64,000 bases of DNA. Source: Sinohyriopsis cumingii (Eukaryota; Mollusca; Bivalvia; Unionida; Unionidae). Shown here one piece after another: positions 47,978 through 58,039 of this stretch. The translations under genes and the position numbers were made by a program. The DNA lies in the NCBI GenBank assembly GCA_028554795.2, contig CM068828.1:19119936-19183935 (forward strand), read 5' to 3'. The first letter of the stretch is position 1, and each line of letters begins with the position of its first letter. Under the pieces are notes generated by a model. The model worked only from the letters and a program-made list of their open reading frames with translations. It ran no database searches and was not told where the DNA came from.

Positions 47978-47989
47978 CTGAAAAAAGTA

Positions 47990-49330
47990 GTAGAATAGCT
48001 TCAAGCCATAACACCACAACTTAAATGCTTTCTAACCGTTGTTAAAATGGCCATGAATTAAAAATATTAAATACACGTTTAGTCTCCAGAGGTGCAAGTT
48101 AGCTGTACATTCGGATACGCCGTACCGATAAGACATTTGTATTCCCGGTTTGGCCCTACCGGAAAGACTGTTACAGATAACTATTGATATTTACAGTGAA
48201 TTTTTAAATGCTGCTACTTTTGCCGCAAGCAAAAATGAATATTTTATAATAAAGAAATTGTTCTAATGAATTTCAGTTCCAGTTCCGACGAAAATCCAAA
48301 ATGGAAGGCGATGACGTAAACTGTAGCCAGTACAGTATTGACGTGTCAACAGTTCTTTGTTGTACCACAGGAAATATTATTCCATTGTTTGAATTCCGAA
48401 TATAATTTCAATAAATGTCTTTGTCCAATAATTTTGTACCAGCACTTAAATATTCCCTGGGAAAGAATTAATCTTTTAGAATCCAAATAATTTGAAGAAA
48501 AATTAAAATATGAAACTCCAATTGGTCACAACAGAAAACATACCACCTTGAAGTCTAATTGTTTAAAAGCCCAACTGAGATTATTTCTCAAAACATCCGT
48601 ATTAAACCTTACTACTGCGCAATTTTGGTAAAACCAGAATTTCGAAATAGAGGCTTTTACATGTAAAAAGTCACGTACACCAATCACAGCCTCGATTCCA
48701 CCCTAAATCCCATACTACGAATGAATGAAAAATAAAAAAGAAGTTGTTCACTTCAACTGTTACTAATTTTGAATCAGGGTCAGGAAGTAGGTCAGCATAA
48801 AGATGCCAAGTTCTATCATTATGGGTTTTTGAAAAAACAGTCAGGTCAAACTAACTTCTGGAAAATATCAAATTCCAGTAAACAAAATTAAATTACTATA
48901 ACATGGAATGGAATTTTTTAAAAATTAAACTAACAAACAAACAATTCAATTAAATCAAATATAAATTAAATCAAATATACATAATAATAGTTTAAAAGCA
49001 TGAACATGACGTTTTACTAAACAATAGTTACTAATGTTTCTACAGCATTCGAAATCAAATTATGTTATATCCTGAAGCCATTAACAAAGCAACAACTTGC
49101 ATCTTTGGCTCAAGAGTCGCAAATTTAACATGTATTTCTTTCCCAATTAAATAATTTGTCTTACTTCACAGTGTCACGAAATGCCCGATATGGCTCATTT
49201 AGTCTTCCATACTTTTCATTTAAATCAGGTTGTCTTGTTTCACGCGCCGTAATATTTCTGTAAATGTAATTTTTCGTCGTATCGCGTGACGCTTTTATTG
49301 CTCGCGCGGCACGTGCGAAATAATGTATTA
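47990..49330. other. Unique AT-rich DNA, no gene seen
   Basis: No ORF above background and no repeat structure. The left end of the second viral element may lie near the right border of this stretch. Confidence 0.45.
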
Positions 49331-49335
49331 TTGCG

Positions 49336-49460
49336 CACTACTATATATATCGGGTAGAGATATTGAAGGGCACAGCCAATATAGAGGGAAGCTCTTAAAC
49401 ATATTCAGCTGTCGGGCAGGTGCCATTGTAATTTCGTTAAAGCCAAACAGTTGGGTGAGT
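49336..49460 (+). promoter_or_regulatory. Candidate promoter and untranslated leader exon
   Basis: A TATATATA box (about 49342-49349) is followed 25-30 bp later by GGGCACAGCC and a leader ending CAGTTGG|GTGAGTCG, a good splice-donor match. The GC content is higher than the surroundings and contains CpGs. It lies about 1.1 kb upstream of the first gene of the virion cassette on the same strand, so it could drive that cassette through a spliced leader. This is an inference. Confidence 0.33.
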
Positions 49461-50478
49461 CGAATGTTTTTTAGTCAACTCTTTTGATTATTTACAATAA
49501 TTATTCAGTTTCGTAAAAGTACGTCATCGTTGTATTATGTGGTCACATCGTTTATCGTATTTGCAATTCAGTTTATTAAGATATAACCTAGGCAATGTGG
49601 TAGCGAGTTAATTTCATCTAGTCGCTCTCACGACTAATTTCGAAAACATATTATGTATGTATTAATGTCACAGCATTACGTATATTTATTTTTATTGCAT
49701 AGCATTCCTATGTCATACTTCGTACCTATCGTATATTCTTAAAGTAGTTGCAACAAAACCCATTCCAATTAAACTAGACTATTGGAAAGGTACGTTTATT
49801 TTCCATATTCAGCTCGCCGGTTATGAGCAGCCGGATGGGCTTGTGGATACCATGACGTCTGGTGTTCCATTACTAGTATAACCCACCAACTCAGTGCCAA
49901 CGTACGGGTACAAGTGCGGAGTTGAAAGTGACCGTGCCAGAGAGAAGGCCGTGTCAACATGTATTTTCCAATCAAGTAGTGTTTTGACTACAAGTAAAGC
50001 ACAATAACAAGTAGTGTATTGACTACAAGTAAAGCACAATAACAAGTAGTGGTTTGACTACATGTGAATTATGACAGTAGTGTCTGACTACATAAATGTT
50101 TGCAACCAGTAGTTGATTATATAGGTTTGCAACAAGCATTTGTTTATATGAAAGTTTGCTAGAGATATTTGTATACATGAAGTTTATATGGAGTTGTTAG
50201 AACTTTTTGACTACATGAATGTGACATAGTAGTCAAAGTATATTTCATATGTGTTTTATATTCATTTTATATGCTTTTCTGTTATTTTCATATCATTAGT
50301 AGCAGCAGAGAGGGTGAACAGACCACTTAAGGGAGTTGTCACCCTTGTGTTTGGACCAAAAAAAAAATAGTGACCCTTCATAGAGGTCAATACCACGTCT
50401 ACGATTATTGTTTGTCTCCAAAATAATTGTAGACAAGGCCCATCTGCTGCTATAATTAAATCATTATGTTATAATAAA
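49461..50478. other. Non-coding 5' region of the virion cassette, with short repeats
   Basis: Three copies of a unit of about 40 bp (GTAGTGTTTTGACTACAAGT, AAAGCACAATAACAA) lie at 49973-50070. Otherwise AT-rich with no gene. Confidence 0.55.
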
Positions 50479-51636
50479 ATGGTACATCCGGAATCTCATA
50501 CTGCAAGAATAGCTCGAGAACGATTAGAAGCAATTAAAAAATTTCTTCCTGTTAGAGATTCATTTAGAAAAAATCTACAAGCGCAGTAAGAAGCACAAGT
50601 TGAGTACGAAGAAGACATTGAAAAACTATTTAAACCCGTTACTGCAGCTACTGAGAAAGTTACAACAGTCATCAAGGAAGATCTTCTTCCGGTATCAAAA
50701 CAAACTGCAGCGCAGACTGAAAAAATAGCAGCGAGAACTAAAAAAACAAAAAGGATTTTACGAGACCTTCCAACTAACATAGCTGCAGCTCAACCTCCAC
50801 CTGTCGGTGAAGAAATACTTGAAAGTATTGAAAAACTTCGTACTGAAGTCGCCGACGTGAGAAAAAAACATGCATCTGAATCCAAACCAGTAGGAGAAAA
50901 TTTAGAATTGATTGCAAGATTTAACGAAGGGGTTGTTGAAGATATTAGAAATACTGAAAGAGAAAAATTACCTGAAATGATATTATCTGGTATATTTAAT
51001 AAATCTGGTATTTTAAAAACTCGTCATGAAAAAGTAAATAATGATAATCTCATTAGATGGATATATCGCGTATATTACAACAAAAAACAAGCTAGAGGTT
51101 CAGAATACGACAGTCTTAGTAGAGAAGTAAAAAGACTTTATAGAGAGAGACTGGAACAACTAGAACAAGAACAACTCTCTCAGTATCAACTTCCTCCACC
51201 TCTGCAACAAATAGAACAACAACAATCTTCTTCACCGCAGGAAGAGATGATGTTGAAATCACCTATGGAGAAAATAAAACAGGTGGCGAGAGAAGTAAAG
51301 CAAAGAATGAAGAAAGGATTGAGAAAAACTAAACAGAGGGGGGAATTACGTTCACTGGGTGAAGAAAGAGATCCTGACGATGATCCTCCTGGCGCTGTAG
51401 GAAGTGGTTTTTTGACTGCATCAGGAGAAAATAATTTTGTTTGTCCTAATAATATCATCAATGACGTGTCACGGTTAGAAGTTCTTATAGGGGGAAAACG
51501 TGCAGGAAATAACTCAACAGAAATAACCAATGAAATATCTGATATTTGTCGAAGATTATTTCAAGGTGGTATTATGGATCGCAGCATTTATCGTTCACTT
51601 ATTGATGAAATTGCTGATGATTATCACAGCGACTAA
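50479..51636 (+). pseudogene. Coiled-coil structural protein of the virus-like element, one nonsense codon
   Basis: The frame starts with ATG at 50479 (MVHPESHTARIARERLEAIK) and runs 385 codons, except for a TAA at 50587-50589 (codon 37). Content: a helical N-terminus, long Ala/Thr/Lys-rich coiled-coil segments (residues 45-130), a charged central part (GIFNKSGILKTRHEKVNNDN, residues 170-190), a Gln-rich region (240-260) and a basic tail. No family is recognised. Its position as first gene of the virion cassette suggests a scaffold or virion protein. The downstream 260 codons could be made separately from an internal start, but the nonsense codon more likely marks decay. Confidence 0.55.
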
Positions 51637-51661
51637 ACAATTAATCAATCAGTATATAAAA

Positions 51662-52096
51662 ATGATTATACATACTGCTCAACGTAGACCGATCATGGTC
51701 AGGGTAGTAAACTCACGACTGCCAAATTACAAAGTAATTTACGGAGATGGACTTGGTGATGTTATTCAGGGTTTATTTAGAAGGATGGCTCCAAAAGCAA
51801 TACCGATTGCAAAACAATTAGGTATGAAGGCTATTGAGGCTATTCGTGAAAAAGCTCCTGGTGCAATTGTCAATGTTGCTGGTAAGGCGTTCTCGGCGAT
51901 CAAAGATAGACTAGCACGATTAATAAGACGAAAACAACAACCACCAGTGAAACTGGCAAGTACTGAGGTTATGCCAGCAAATGTCAGTAAAATAATAAAT
52001 CAAGCCGCAAATCAAAAACTAGCGGAATTATCTGAAGAAGCAGAAAGAAATATAACAGCGAATTTAATAGCAGGAAGCGGTCTTCGTCGACGATGA
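51662..52096 (+). CDS. Small basic minor virion protein (pVI/pX-like)
   Basis: Start at ATG 51662 (MIIHTAQRRPIMVRVVNSRL). The frame is open further upstream but only through the previous gene. It is 144 residues and strongly basic. GDGLGDVIQGLFRRMAPKAI, an amphipathic/hydrophobic helix region and Ala-rich helices follow, ending GSGLRRR. Gly-Leu motifs with Arg/Lys-rich helices recall adenovirus-like core or membrane-lytic minor proteins found in Polinton virion cassettes. That comparison is by style, not by alignment. Its stop overlaps the ATG of the capsid gene (ATGA at 52093), typical of compact viral genomes. Confidence 0.55.
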   Translation: MIIHTAQRRPIMVRVVNSRLPNYKVIYGDGLGDVIQGLFRRMAPKAIPIAKQLGMKAIEAIREKAPGAIVNVAGKAFSAIKDRLARLIRRKQQPPVKLASTEVMPANVSKIINQAANQKLAELSEEAERNITANLIAGSGLRRR

Positions 52097-53583
52097 TTAC
52101 CATTTGGAAAAATGGTAATTACAATAAAATGTTTAAACGCATGTCCGACCCAGCATTTGACATGGATGCACCGGTCCTCAAAGATGAATCAGTGCGTGAT
52201 TATCAATTTTATTCCTATGACGCAAGACAGCCAAATCAGCGGGGGAGAATCGAATTACAGGTTCATGATACAAGTAGATATTTCTTGCCCGCTGAGGCGT
52301 TTATTGAGGTAGAAGATAGACTTGTAACAAATGTTGTAGCTAATACGCCATATGGTGCCAATTTGCGTGTTGGTTTTGTCAACAACGGGATTATGGCACT
52401 GTTTTGATAGCGCCACATACATGATTGATGGAAAAAATATTGAATCAATTCAGAAGGATGTCGATGTTGCTACAACAATAATTGGTCTAGCCTGATATTC
52501 TGATGATTACACAAGATCAGCCGGTCCAACAATGATGTTTGGCAAGGATATTACTGACAGCGCTGATCATATCCGGTATGCTAAAAAATACGAACACCAG
52601 CAGGTACTGCATCTGATCCACAACCAGTTGCTGATGGTCCTGAATACGCAGCCAGACCAGCTGCTGCTTTTGATATTGTACGAGGCGATAGCACGACTTT
52701 CAACCTAGGATTTGCAACACGCCAAGCAGCGTTGTCGGGAGATAATAGAAATTTTTCATGTGCAATTCCATTATCTCACATTTTTGGATTTTGCAGAAAT
52801 GTCAGAAAGGTTATCTTCGGAGCTAAACACACAATTGTGCTCGTAAGAAAAGGTGATGATAATGATGCAATCTGGCGAGGTGCTGGTGTTGCTGATGGTA
52901 AAGTAAATATATCAAAGCTTTCATTGTGGATGCCAGTAATGATTCCATCTATTATTGAAGAACAAAAATTACTTTCTTTTATGGATCAAGGCGGTAAATC
53001 ATTGATATCATGGTTAACAGTAACCACAGATGCTATTCAAAGCTCTGTTAATGGCTTATTTACATGGAATATAGCATCACAACAGGGTGTTTCTGCACCA
53101 CGACATATTTTTATTGCGCTGCAAGATAATGCTCGGACGAGTAATCAAGAACGTTCACATATGATATTTGACAACCTTTGAGTTAATGAAGTTTCCTTGC
53201 GGATAAATGGACATCAAGAACCGGCTGAGGATATATTGTTAAATTTTGATCAAAATCACGTAGCGCGTGCATATCATCGTTTGATGTCATTCATGGGACG
53301 TGATCAAAATGTAGATACTGGGCTGCAAATATCACAGTTAGATTTTACAAAACTATATCAGATTTATTACTTTTCGTTGGAACATCTTGATTTATCCAAA
53401 CAATCTGTAGTTGATATACACTTTCGAGCTCGTGTCACTAACCCTCCTCCTGATATAGCTGGTCCACCACTTGTTCGCGGCGCCTACAAAGCAATCGCGG
53501 TTATTCTCAGCGATAATGGCATGTTACTTGAAGGTGGTAGTGGTCGAATGAGAGTCGTTGATGCACCAGTGGAAAATCTTTAA
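52093..53583 (+). pseudogene. Major capsid protein-like gene (double jelly-roll type), four breaks
   Basis: Reading from ATG 52093 (alternative ATG 52132) gives an N-terminal part with DMDAPVLKDESV and DTSRYFLPAEAF. The frame is lost at the T-run at 52402-52405, continues in another frame to a TGA at 52493-52495, then shifts again at an A-run near 52587. The remaining frame has IPLSHIFGFCRNVRKVIFGA, KHTIVLVRKGDDNDAIW and LSLWMPVMIPS. A TGA at 53179-53181 follows, then HVARAYHRLMSFMG and SVVDIHFRAR to 53583. These phrases match a large invertebrate family of Polinton-like capsid proteins. Two nonsense and two frameshift changes mean this copy cannot make the full protein as sequenced; the A/T-run indels might be sequencing errors. 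Confidence 0.72.
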
Positions 53584-53617
53584 TCGTGTTATTTAAAAAC
53601 ACGAGTATTATCATAAA

Positions 53618-54059
53618 ATGCCATATCAACACGTTAGTGTCAGTCTGACTCACGGTCAGATTAAAAACCTTCAATCAAATTCAGCAAAAAACTGCGGAAT
53701 GAAAATATCACTAAAGCGAGATCAGATCACGGGTGGTCAAAATAAGCTATCATTATCAGAACGCCAGCTTAAACATTTCAACGACGCTAAACAATAAAAA
53801 ACAGGCGTCAAACTCAATCTCTCTGATGGTGCTGTTAAAGACTCAATTAAAACAGGCGGTATTTTTCCACTCCTCGCGGCTATTCCAGCGTTAATAGCTG
53901 CTGCCGCGCCAGCCATAGCAAAAGCAGCCGCGTTAGGTGCTGTTGGAACAGCTGCTGGAACGGCTCTAAAGAAAGCAACAGGGCAAGGATACAAAAAAAG
54001 GACGCGGCTTAAGATTGCCAGGATCTCGTTGGGGAAGAGGTCTAAGACTTCCACGTTAG
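53618..54059 (+). pseudogene. Small hydrophobic/Gly-Leu minor virion protein (pX-like), broken
   Basis: ATG 53618 begins MPYQHVSVSLTHGQIKNLQS. A TAA interrupts at codon 56 (about 53783-53785). The frame then gives TGGIFPLLAAIPALIAAAA, an Ala-rich hydrophobic helix. At an A7 run near 53993-53999 the expected basic tail with GRGLRLPGSRW and GRGLRLPR, ending at TAG 54057-54059, lies in the next frame. Gly-Leu repeats and a hydrophobic helix are the signature of adenovirus pX-like proteins in Polinton-type cassettes. The position directly before the protease also fits. Confidence 0.55.
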
Positions 54060-54496
54060 ACGTTCCAGTATCAAATTTTGATTTACTTGATGCCGCTAAA
54101 CGATTAAAAATATCTGCCTTTAGAGGTGTTTTCATGCGAGATCAATTACCAAAACAACCAAACAAACTCGAAACAGGTATTATTAATCTCGACGAACGTT
54201 CCGGACCTGGTACTCATTGGGTATCATACGCGGTTGATCCACGTGGAATCGTTTATTTTGATTCATACGGGTTAGCTCCGCCTGTTGAATTTATCAAGTA
54301 TGTTGCACCACTTCACGCGCAAGTTTGGTATTCAACGCTACCCACACAAACAGTGACAGATCCGCCAATATGTGGCCGTGAAGTAATTAGTGTACTTGAC
54401 GCTATATCAAAATCATCCAGGCCGCCACATAAAGTCGTGCATGATTATACAAGCAACCGATTCGTTTTAAACAACAGGTCTTATTATAATGGTTGA
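54060..54496 (+). CDS. Adenain-type cysteine protease (virion maturation protease)
   Basis: Open frame with FDLLDAAKRLKISAFRGVFM, then GPGTHWVSYAV (catalytic His), VYFDSYGLAPP (Asp) and TLPTQTVTDPPICGREV (Gln and the nucleophile Cys in CG). The order His, Asp, Gln, Cys is that of the adenovirus/Ulp1 C48/C5 clan. In known relatives it cleaves capsid precursors. About 140 residues is normal for the Polinton form. There is no ATG before residue 35 of the homologous part. The same frame is shared with the upstream pX-like gene, so the start could be non-AUG, spliced, or reached by frameshift. The CG is followed by REV instead of the usual aromatic/Cys residues, which is unusual. The stop overlaps the next gene's start. 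Confidence 0.78.
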
Positions 54497-55499
54497 TATT
54501 TACGGAAGATCTTCCTCACGTGTTAAGAAAAAGCCCGGCGACGTTGATCTATCAAAGTACGCGACTAAGGATGACCTCGCTGATATTATGAACCTGGCTG
54601 AAGTTGACCCAGATGAGGTTGTTATTTTTCAGGATCGACATGGTAAACTAAAAAGCAGCAATATCAAATGGAATGATATAATTCGACGAGTACTTGGTGC
54701 AGTTACGGATAATATACCCGTGTTTACTGACAGCGGCAGAATCAGGGATTCAAGTATATCGTTTACAACCATCAGAAATCAAATTACGGCAGCTGCTGAT
54801 AATCGCGTAAAAAATACCGGTGACACAATGACAGGTGAACTTAGCATGAACGGAAATAAAATAGTAGTTTTAGGAGATCCAACATCCGGTGAAGATGCTG
54901 CAACGAAAAATTATGTTGACACCGTAGATAATAAATTATCCACGTTGCGAGCCGAGCATGATGTTCACGTAGGCGCTTTTGGAAGATTTCGAAGAAATTT
55001 TCAAAAAACCGACGAATCCATAGATAAATTCTTCGGCACTCCGCACGCCGTTGACATGAAACTCGTTGATATCAAAACTAACCTAGACACGATCAAACAA
55101 ACACAGCAAAACATCGTGGCGGGAATTCCTGAAATCGTTAATAAAACCAATTTGATTAAAATCTCAGCCGGAATAACTTCCGGGCATATTACCAACATCG
55201 TATGCACGGTATCATCGGGATTTGCGACATGGTCGCAGCAAAACAATACTATCAAATATACTGCAACAGTCACTGGCGTGTACAGGCTGTCTGTGTTTAG
55301 TGCTGCAAAATTTGAAATATTTACAACGTATCCATGGCGTCATTCAACTGATAAGTTTTCCGGGGTTGTATCTGTCATATTAAATAACGGAACCGAGGAA
55401 ATATTTATTCTGGAAGCAGCTGATAAGAAATTAACCGCAACATCCTTCTGGTGGTGTTTGGAATTTGTAGCTGAAACACCTCAATTGGTTACGGCATAA
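54489..55499 (+). CDS. Fiber-like / tail-spike-like protein (336 aa)
   Basis: A complete frame from ATG 54489, overlapping the protease stop. The N-terminus (MVDIYGRSSSRVKKKPGDVD) is basic and could anchor to the capsid. Residues about 110-150 contain NTGDTMTGELSMNGNKI followed by LGDPTSGEDAATKNYVD, the repeat typical of trimeric phage tail fibers and of fiber genes in Polinton-like viruses. A helical stalk follows (residues 150-220), and the C-terminal 120 residues are beta-rich with aromatic residues, a plausible head domain for attachment. Membership in this fiber repeat family is directly visible; receptor binding is inferred. Confidence 0.78.
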   Translation: MVDIYGRSSSRVKKKPGDVDLSKYATKDDLADIMNLAEVDPDEVVIFQDRHGKLKSSNIKWNDIIRRVLGAVTDNIPVFTDSGRIRDSSISFTTIRNQITAAADNRVKNTGDTMTGELSMNGNKIVVLGDPTSGEDAATKNYVDTVDNKLSTLRAEHDVHVGAFGRFRRNFQKTDESIDKFFGTPHAVDMKLVDIKTNLDTIKQTQQNIVAGIPEIVNKTNLIKISAGITSGHITNIVCTVSSGFATWSQQNNTIKYTATVTGVYRLSVFSAAKFEIFTTYPWRHSTDKFSGVVSVILNNGTEEIFILEAADKKLTATSFWWCLEFVAETPQLVTA

Positions 55500-55505
55500 A
55501 ATATA

Positions 55506-56042
55506 ATGAATGCTATCGACGTTCAAGGATTTAGGTACAATCAAGCGCGTGAATGGCAGGCAGCGTTGAAAGATCGAGTCGAACAATATACAGCAAAAAT
55601 AGAAAAGTATCAACGACGATTAGTTATCATCGACGTTGTTGTTTATTCGGTATCCGCTGTTGTTGCCGGAAGCGGAATAATATTATCCGCGGTAACAATG
55701 ATGGCACCAGTAGCTGTGACTAGTTGTGTTTGTGCAACTACGACAATTGCAGGTGTGCTTAATATCGTTGCAAAAAAGATATGTACTTGCACGAATGAAA
55801 AATTATCCGATTACAAGATAAAATTACACACAGCAACTGTCGCATACACGAGGTTATCCTCGTTGTTATCAGCGAGTCTCAATGATGGAATTATATCCGA
55901 TTTTGAGTTTTCGATGATGATCAGCGTATACAATTGCGCTGGTATTGAAGGCACGAGTATCAATAATGACGGAATTACTGCAGCAGATCGTGACAAACAC
56001 AACCCCGCACAAGACCACGATGATCTCGCTAAGCTCGATTAA
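55506..56042 (+). CDS. Two-helix membrane protein of the virion cassette (178 aa)
   Basis: The N-terminal amphipathic helix (REWQAALKDRVEQYTAKIEK) precedes two hydrophobic segments: residues about 40-63 (VVVYSVSAVVAGSGIILSAV) and about 70-92 (VAVTSCVCATTTIAGVLNIV). A cytoplasmic-type helical domain follows, ending in DGIISDFEFSMMI. This layout of coiled-coil, helical hairpin and coiled-coil is common for an unnamed small membrane protein in Polinton-like elements and is reminiscent of SLATT-fold proteins. It starts 7 nt after the fiber gene, and its end overlaps the penton-like gene by 23 nt. Role unknown. Confidence 0.62.
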   Translation: MNAIDVQGFRYNQAREWQAALKDRVEQYTAKIEKYQRRLVIIDVVVYSVSAVVAGSGIILSAVTMMAPVAVTSCVCATTTIAGVLNIVAKKICTCTNEKLSDYKIKLHTATVAYTRLSSLLSASLNDGIISDFEFSMMISVYNCAGIEGTSINNDGITAADRDKHNPAQDHDDLAKLD

Positions 56043-57392
56043 TCCTGAATTTGACATCAATTTTCCAACAGCAATTCGCGCGAATGAAATTGCACTAGCA
56101 CAATTACGAGTATATTACAGCTGGCCAAACATCAGATCGAGATCATTTAATGGTACACCAGCAAATAATTCGCTCGTATTTGCTGATAAAAACAAACCCG
56201 ATGGAACACCTGACTGGGTTGTTGTTGGAATACCAACTGGTAGTTATGAGGTCGAACAAATCAATGATGAATTTGCTCGTAGAATAAAATCAATAACAGG
56301 AAAAGAAGCAAAAATATCAATTAATGTTCATGAGCCGACGCTGTCCTCGACGATTGAAATAAACTCTCCTGATTACGTCGTTGATATTTATCAGTCCACG
56401 ATAAGATCCGTACTAGGTTGGCCTGATATTGCGCCAGTGTATGAAGGACCACCAGAACCAAAATTAATTGATTTTATCACTGACAATGCCGGGTTTATAA
56501 CAACTCCAAAATACCGAAATTTGTATCCATGGACTGGTAGGGATTTTCGTCTTATTCGTGGTGATGGAAAATATTATCCTATGACACCGTTTTCTATCAT
56601 TGATTTTGATGTGAAAACATCAACTAATATTGTTTTTGAAAGACATTTCAGATTACATGCTAACAGAATTAGAACTGAATACACAACTACATTAACGACA
56701 CTAGCACAGTTGTTTAAAAACTATATCCTGGAGTATCCTAATGACGATCTAAGACATCAGATCATTCCAACGATACAACATTTAAATCAAATTGTATTGG
56801 ATCTTAAACATTTTAATCAGACCATTATTGAGGTAATAAATGCTAATAATTATATAGATAATGGAGCAAAAAATAGTATCAACAAGCATACATTGATCAT
56901 TATAAAATAACTGAAGCAGATTTATTAAATTTTACACTACCAGGATTTGAAACTGGCGAATTGATAAGATCACTTAATGATCTGGTCGCGAAAAACTTTT
57001 CTGAAATACTAGCTGTGTGGAAAAAAATAGCCCCACCAGCAACTGTTCTTAGATATGATAATGATCCACTCGGCGGCGGGAGACACATATCTCCGGGAAT
57101 CGTTAATATAACGTCGACGGTCGCGGTTAATCTAGTTTGTGACGTAATCGAAGGCAGTTATCAAATAGATCTTGGAAAATCAAATCAGGCTCAACAAGGA
57201 TACATCCTATACACGTTCACACCACAAGTTCCCCCTGGCGATTTGATCGTACAAGTACCAACCAATCCTGTTTATCTACGCACACATAATCAGCATTTGT
57301 CACGAATAAATTTTAAACTCACAGACCACCTTAATCGCTTAATTGACCTACGTGGAGAAGAGCTTGTAATAAATCTGTATGTGAAATCGTAG
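56020..57392 (+). pseudogene. Penton-like minor capsid protein, one frameshift
   Basis: Preferred start ATG 56020 (MISLSSINPEFDINFPTAIR); an in-frame ATG at 55966 is possible. The first part contains ALAQLRVYYSWPNIRSRSF, then WVVVGIPTGSYEVEQINDEF and IRSVLGWPDI, and stops at 56910. A second frame (from about 56880 to 57392) resumes with IDHYKITEADLLNFTLPGF, then HISPGIVNITS, VPTNPVYLRTHNQHLS and RGEELVINLYVK. The two halves correspond to one protein of about 455 residues. They are separated by a single frameshift between an A6 run at about 56866-56871 and 56890. The family accompanies the capsid protein in Polinton-like cassettes and is thought to be the single-jelly-roll penton. Confidence 0.68.
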
Positions 57393-57443
57393 ATCTTTGA
57401 TCAAGAATCTTCGATTCTAAATTAATCCAATAAATATTATATA

Positions 57444-57713
57444 ATGTACCAGCACGTGAGGGTTTTTATACATGACAAAGAAGCACTTGAAAACACCATC
57501 AGAACAGCGTTTTCACAAAACATGGAGCAATTTAACGTTAATTTAGTTATTGATGAATACGGAAGTGAGGATTTCTTATTAACGCATGAACAGTTGGATG
57601 AGCTCCGTCAAAAACATATTATCGAGATCATTTGTAGCAGAAATCAGATTCTAAATTATGCACATTCCTGCATTAAAGTTGATCAACTTAAAAAAATATT
57701 CCAGAATGAATAA
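57444..57713 (+). CDS. Small unidentified ORF at the end of the virion cassette (89 aa)
   Basis: Complete frame beginning MYQHVRVFIHDKEALENTIR, with a mixed alpha/beta composition, an acidic middle (DEYGSEDFLL) and a C-terminal helix ending KIFQNE. It starts 51 nt after the penton-like gene on the same strand and is the last gene before the large palindrome, so it is probably cotranscribed. No family recognised. Confidence 0.5.
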   Translation: MYQHVRVFIHDKEALENTIRTAFSQNMEQFNVNLVIDEYGSEDFLLTHEQLDELRQKHIIEIICSRNQILNYAHSCIKVDQLKKIFQNE

Positions 57714-57738
57714 AATAAGGAGCTGATTAAGAAATCAG

Positions 57739-58031
57739 AAATATTTCAACATTTGTTATTTTTTTCAGCTATTTTAGTCGATTTGTCAAGGAAAATTTGT
57801 CAAATTAGTTTTTCGTCGGGTCAAACCTCAAGCGGTTCTCTAATTGATTTATCGATAAATCGTCAAAAATCAGTAAAATTAACAAAAATCGCATGAAAAA
57901 TCTAATTTTTTGAGCTAATTTTACTGATTTTTGACGATTTATCGATAAATCAATTAGAGAACCGCTTGAGGTTTGACCCTGATGATGTTGGAAAATTCAT
58001 CAATTTTCACTGACAAATGTTGAAATATTTT
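57739..58031. repeat. 293-bp palindrome with perfect 64-bp arms
   Basis: Left arm 57818-57881 and right arm 57916-57979 are exact reverse complements (64 of 64) around a 34-nt centre. The arm begins GGGTCAAACCTCAAGCGG, and an ATTTATCGATAAAT self-palindrome lies inside it. Outside, AAATATTTCAACATTTGT (57739-57756) pairs with ACAAATGTTGAAATATTT (58014-58031), with mismatched sequence between. It separates the plus-strand virion cassette from the minus-strand genes. It may be a bidirectional transcription terminator, a replication hairpin, or joined terminal repeats of a linear genome. Confidence 0.93.
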
Positions 58032-58039
58032 ATTTTTTT

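Noticed and set aside
55001-55273. Minus-strand ORF opposite the fiber-like gene
   Set aside because: It is an antisense shadow of a clear coding frame with no supporting motif.
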